Translations under genes and position numbers: made by a program | Shown: in pieces, positions 16,429 to 19,279 of the stretch | How the letters are laid out: each line of letters begins with the position of its first letter | Numbering within the stretch: position 1 is the stretch's first letter | NCBI GenBank assembly: GCA_002730475.1 | Contig: PCAG01000051.1 | Span: 1 to 19,279, forward strand | DNA length: 19,279 nt | DNA from: Spirochaetales bacterium | GTDB lineage: Bacteria; Desulfobacterota_D; UBA1144 | Direction: 5' to 3' | Notes under the pieces: generated by a model | Seen by the model: the letters and a program-made list of their open reading frames with translations, nothing else | What the model was told of the DNA's origin: nothing | Databases searched by the model: none

Positions 16429-18957
16429 CTATTTATTCTTTTCTTTTTCCAGATTTAATTGGTTTATATCAACATTCCAATAATTATCGCCGATTAAGTG
16501 CTTCACAAAATATTCTGCTCGTAGCCAAGCCCAATAATCATTCATATCCCCAAAACCATGTCGTTGACCTGGAAATATAAAAAAGTCAAACCTTTTATTT
16601 GCTTTAATTAGTGCTTCTGTCATTCGCAGTGTTCCTGCCATATGAACATTATTATCAACATCACCTGTAGTTAACATTAAATGACCTTTTAAATTGTTAG
16701 CCAGTTCAGAATTTTTAGCAATATCATACTCAAAGGTTATCTCTCCATCTTCATCTATCACTTCTTTAATACCATGATGCTTTTCAGACCAATAACTATT
16801 ATAAACATTATTTTCATGATTACCAGCTGATGAGACAGCAACTTTAAAGAAATCAGGATAAACAAGCATAGCTGCTGTGGACATAAAACCACCACCAGAG
16901 TGACCATAGATACCTACTCGTTCCATATCAATAAAGTTATGTTTATCAGCTAATTGTTCGATTCCAGCTTTTTTATCCGCTAATCCATAATCTCTTAAGT
17001 TTCCATAACCATAATTATGATACCATTTTGAGCGCCATGGATGCCCCCCACGATTTCCAATAGTAATTACTATAAACCCAAATTGAGCTAAATGAGTTGT
17101 ATGATGCCTTAATTGGTTAAATGCTTTTGCCACTGATTCTGTTTGTGGACCCGGATAAACATACGTAATAATTGGGTAGGTTTTATTTGGATCAAAATCA
17201 AATGGCTTCGTCATTACGCCATATATGTCTGTAACACCATCTGCTGATTTAACCTTAAATGTTTCAGGATATTTAAAGCCCGCAGCCATTAACTGAGACA
17301 TATCTGAACTTTCTAAGTCAATTATTTTTTTCCCCGTTGCATTATAAAGAGCTGATTTTGGTTGAGTATTTACTCGTGAAAAATTATCAATGAAATACTG
17401 ATTAGATTCATCCATATTAACGCGATGATCAAAGTTTCTACTATTCAATAGTTTTAAACGAGTTCCATCCATTGAAACACGATATAAATGTTGATAGTAA
17501 GGATCTTCATTCTTCTCTTTACCATTAGCCATAAAGTATACATTCCCTTTGGTTTCATCAATGCCAACAATTTGACGAATAGAGTATGCACCACTTGTGA
17601 GCTGTCTTAGAACTTTTCCTTTTGAATTATAAAGATATAAATGACCCCAACCATCTCTTTCAGACCACCATATCATATTACCATTATCCATTAACTCAAG
17701 CCTTTGTAAATCAATATATGTATTCAGTCTTTCTTCAAATAAAACCTCAACTTCTCCTGTTTCTGTATCAGCTCTACATACATCTACTTTATGCCAATCC
17801 CTACTCTGTCTATTAAAGTAGAGATACCTTGAATCTTCAGAAAGCCATAAACTTCTTTTTGGTTCATCACTATCTGGATAAATAAAGTTTCTTGATGAGT
17901 AAATACCTACTCTTTGATCTTTAAAATGTTCTGTATCAATTACTATAGATCTATCAGCTTCTAGATCATATGTCATCATTTCGTATTGAGAAACAATGGA
18001 GTCTCCAGCCATATCATATTTATATGTTTCAAGTTCAGGTCTTTTATAGCCAACCGAATGTATTACCCACAGATTTTCCACATCTCTTCTATCGGAGCGT
18101 AGAAGTGCAAACTTTTTAGAATCCTTTGACCAGTAAAGGTTTACTTTTTTACGATCATGCTTGTCTTTTTCTCTTTTAGAATCAATAGTCCCTCGAGCAT
18201 AAAACCTTGTATTAGAATAACTAAAATCTTCTTCTCCATTGAAAGTTAATTGTATTTCATTTAATTCTACTTCTTTCGAAGCTTTATCTGCTGCTTTTTT
18301 ATCTTTATCCCGTCTAGCATCAAGAACTTTTTTATACTCTAATTTATTTATTTTGAAGAGATTATGGTCTCGAACAAAGATAATATTTTTACCATCTGGG
18401 GATACACTTGCCCAGCTAGGATGATTATCAGGAGCTTCCCATTTATCTAATTGTCTTAATTTTTTTGTTTTTATGTTATACTCAAAATGGAAAACTTTCT
18501 TTTTTACTTTTTCCTTCTTCCCTTTTTCATCTTGTTGATTCTCAATTTCTTCATCAACTTTTTCTTCATCTTGTGATGAGGTAACATCAAATTGAATAAT
18601 ATTTTTTTTAATAAATTTTATTTTTTCAATTGGTAAATGTTTCCCATCCCATGGATCTAAAGTTAAACGAGTTAGTTCAGCAGCAATCTTATCATTATCA
18701 AATAATTTTTCTTTAATTCCTTTTAAAGGATCTACAATATAGAAGGCACTTCCATTTGAAGTCTTCCATTCATACCAAAAACGATTTGATCCCTTAATCC
18801 ATTTAGGATTTATGGATGTTGAATAGGTCATTTTTTTTATTTTATACGGAGCAAAACGTGTTGCCAGGTCATAATTGGCTTTATTACTTTCATCTATTGC
18901 AAATGATAGAGACGTAACAGTAAATACAGTAAAAATTATTTTAATTAGGGCTTTCAT
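16429..18957 (-). CDS. S9B/DPP-IV-like serine peptidase, paralog 2
   Basis: The 842-aa exported peptidase starts at ATG 18957, preceded by the strong GAGGAGG site. An upstream in-frame start at 19026 would bury the signal peptide (MKALIKIIFTVFTVTSLSFA). The propeller (about 40-560) shares SERDGWGHLYLYN (432-444) with the paralog in the minus-strand operon. The hydrolase domain (about 570-825) has Ser687 (GHSGGG), Asp768 (TGDVDNNVH) and His800 (GQRHGF). Compared with paralog 1, the first part of the propeller carries two very charged insertions: about 124-155 (Glu/Lys/Gln-rich) and about 209-272 (RRDKDKKAADKASKE and KREKDKHDRKK). The DPP-IV DWVYEEE motif is again not recognisable, though a GEEDFSY segment (241-247) lies nearby. 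It stands alone, convergent to the redoxin operon with a 14-nt gap, downstream of an apparent permease gene. It is likely periplasmic, releasing di- or tripeptides. Confidence 0.9.
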   Translation of the reverse strand: MKALIKIIFTVFTVTSLSFAIDESNKANYDLATRFAPYKIKKMTYSTSINPKWIKGSNRFWYEWKTSNGSAFYIVDPLKGIKEKLFDNDKIAAELTRLTLDPWDGKHLPIEKIKFIKKNIIQFDVTSSQDEEKVDEEIENQQDEKGKKEKVKKKVFHFEYNIKTKKLRQLDKWEAPDNHPSWASVSPDGKNIIFVRDHNLFKINKLEYKKVLDARRDKDKKAADKASKEVELNEIQLTFNGEEDFSYSNTRFYARGTIDSKREKDKHDRKKVNLYWSKDSKKFALLRSDRRDVENLWVIHSVGYKRPELETYKYDMAGDSIVSQYEMMTYDLEADRSIVIDTEHFKDQRVGIYSSRNFIYPDSDEPKRSLWLSEDSRYLYFNRQSRDWHKVDVCRADTETGEVEVLFEERLNTYIDLQRLELMDNGNMIWWSERDGWGHLYLYNSKGKVLRQLTSGAYSIRQIVGIDETKGNVYFMANGKEKNEDPYYQHLYRVSMDGTRLKLLNSRNFDHRVNMDESNQYFIDNFSRVNTQPKSALYNATGKKIIDLESSDMSQLMAAGFKYPETFKVKSADGVTDIYGVMTKPFDFDPNKTYPIITYVYPGPQTESVAKAFNQLRHHTTHLAQFGFIVITIGNRGGHPWRSKWYHNYGYGNLRDYGLADKKAGIEQLADKHNFIDMERVGIYGHSGGGFMSTAAMLVYPDFFKVAVSSAGNHENNVYNSYWSEKHHGIKEVIDEDGEITFEYDIAKNSELANNLKGHLMLTTGDVDNNVHMAGTLRMTEALIKANKRFDFFIFPGQRHGFGDMNDYWAWLRAEYFVKHLIGDNYWNVDINQLNLEKEKNK

Positions 18958-18985
18958 TCGAACCTCCTCAAAGAAATATTTAGCT

Positions 18986-18991
18986 ATTATA
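18986..18991 (-). promoter_or_regulatory. Candidate -10 element for the S9 peptidase paralog 2
   Basis: On the minus strand a perfect TATAAT lies 29-34 nt before the ATG at 18957, giving a short leader that still contains the GAGGAGG ribosome site. No good -35 hexamer sits at 16-18 nt upstream, so support is limited. The rest of 18958-19180 is very AT-rich and I see no gene in it. Confidence 0.3.
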
Positions 18992-19180
18992 AATACATTA
19001 TCAATATAAGTAATTCGTTTAAACATATTTAAATAAAACTAAACAAAATTTAAAATAATTAAAAAAATAGCAAATATGGTTCATTGAATTGGTTTTTTAA
19101 TCACATGCTTTATGTTAGTATTATCAGTCCTTGATCAGAGTAAAGATGAGGTTCTCCTTCAGTTAATGTCATTACCAATA

Positions 19181-19279
19181 CTATTGGTGATTCATTCGTT
19201 TTTTGAATAAAAGAAAATATACCGGAATACCTGTTAAAACAAATGTCAGATCCTGAACTGATTTTCCCGTTTCATAATA
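19181..19279 (-). CDS. C-terminal end of a probable APC-family amino-acid permease (partial)
   Basis: The last 32 codons before TAG (19183-19181) are in the window; the start is beyond base 19279. The visible peptide is DLTFVLTGIPVYFLLFKKR followed by MNHQ. It shows one hydrophobic segment ending in a basic cytoplasmic tail, and GIPVYFL is what I would expect in the last transmembrane helix of APC-superfamily amino-acid transporters. With so little sequence this is a suggestion only; another polytopic transporter is possible. The perfect inverted repeat ACCAATA-C-TATTGGT (19174-19188) spans the stop codon but has no T-run behind it. An amino-acid importer here would fit the peptide-utilisation theme of the window. 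Confidence 0.5.
   Translation of the reverse strand, partial: YYETGKSVQDLTFVLTGIPVYFLLFKKRMNHQ

Noticed and set aside
19174..19188. Perfect inverted repeat ACCAATA-C-TATTGGT as a terminator of the permease
   Set aside because: Almost no loop, low GC and no T-run on either side; it also spans the stop codon.
1..19279. tRNA, rRNA, CRISPR array, IS element or integrase
   Set aside because: No cloverleaf-like segment, regularly spaced repeats, terminal inverted repeats with a transposase, or recombinase motif was seen on either strand.

Overview
The window reads as a piece of an AT-rich marine-type bacterial genome (roughly one third GC by eye) from the FCB side of the tree. A SusC/SusD outer-membrane pair, several secreted S9 peptidases, a TolB-propeller amidohydrolase and a secreted DUF1028 protein together fit Marinimicrobia (SAR406) or a similar FCB lineage. 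This assignment is inference; no rRNA or marker gene is present.

Layout. Most of the left three quarters (1-14244) is on the minus strand. Read in transcription order it runs: susC-like (14244-11296), susD-like (11278-9974), a strong hairpin terminator (9809-9853), a five-heme cytochrome c (9798-8362), an S9B/DPP-IV-like peptidase (8336-5979), a large TPP2-like subtilase (5976-2728), a prolyl oligopeptidase (2726-570), and the N-terminal part of a TolB-propeller amidohydrolase (557-1, cut by the window). Gaps between the genes after the terminator are 1-25 nt, so they look like one operon. The set resembles a peptide-uptake and peptide-degradation locus: SusCD imports oligopeptides (as RagAB does) and exported serine peptidases trim them.

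A divergent plus-strand operon starts at 14412: a CI-repressor-like HTH protein with a TTG start, a secreted DUF1028 protein, and a thioredoxin-fold lipoprotein whose frame is interrupted by one in-frame TGA exactly at the first position of the CxxC redox motif. I read this as a selenocysteine codon (U-G-M-C), with a hairpin just downstream of the UGA that could be a bacterial SECIS. This is the most interesting item in the window.

On the right, convergent to this operon, lies a second DPP-IV-like S9 peptidase (18957-16429, minus). At the edge is the last 32 codons of what looks like an amino-acid permease (19279-19181, minus). I saw no tRNA, rRNA, CRISPR, IS element or integrase. No stretch of more than 300 bases lacks a gene.
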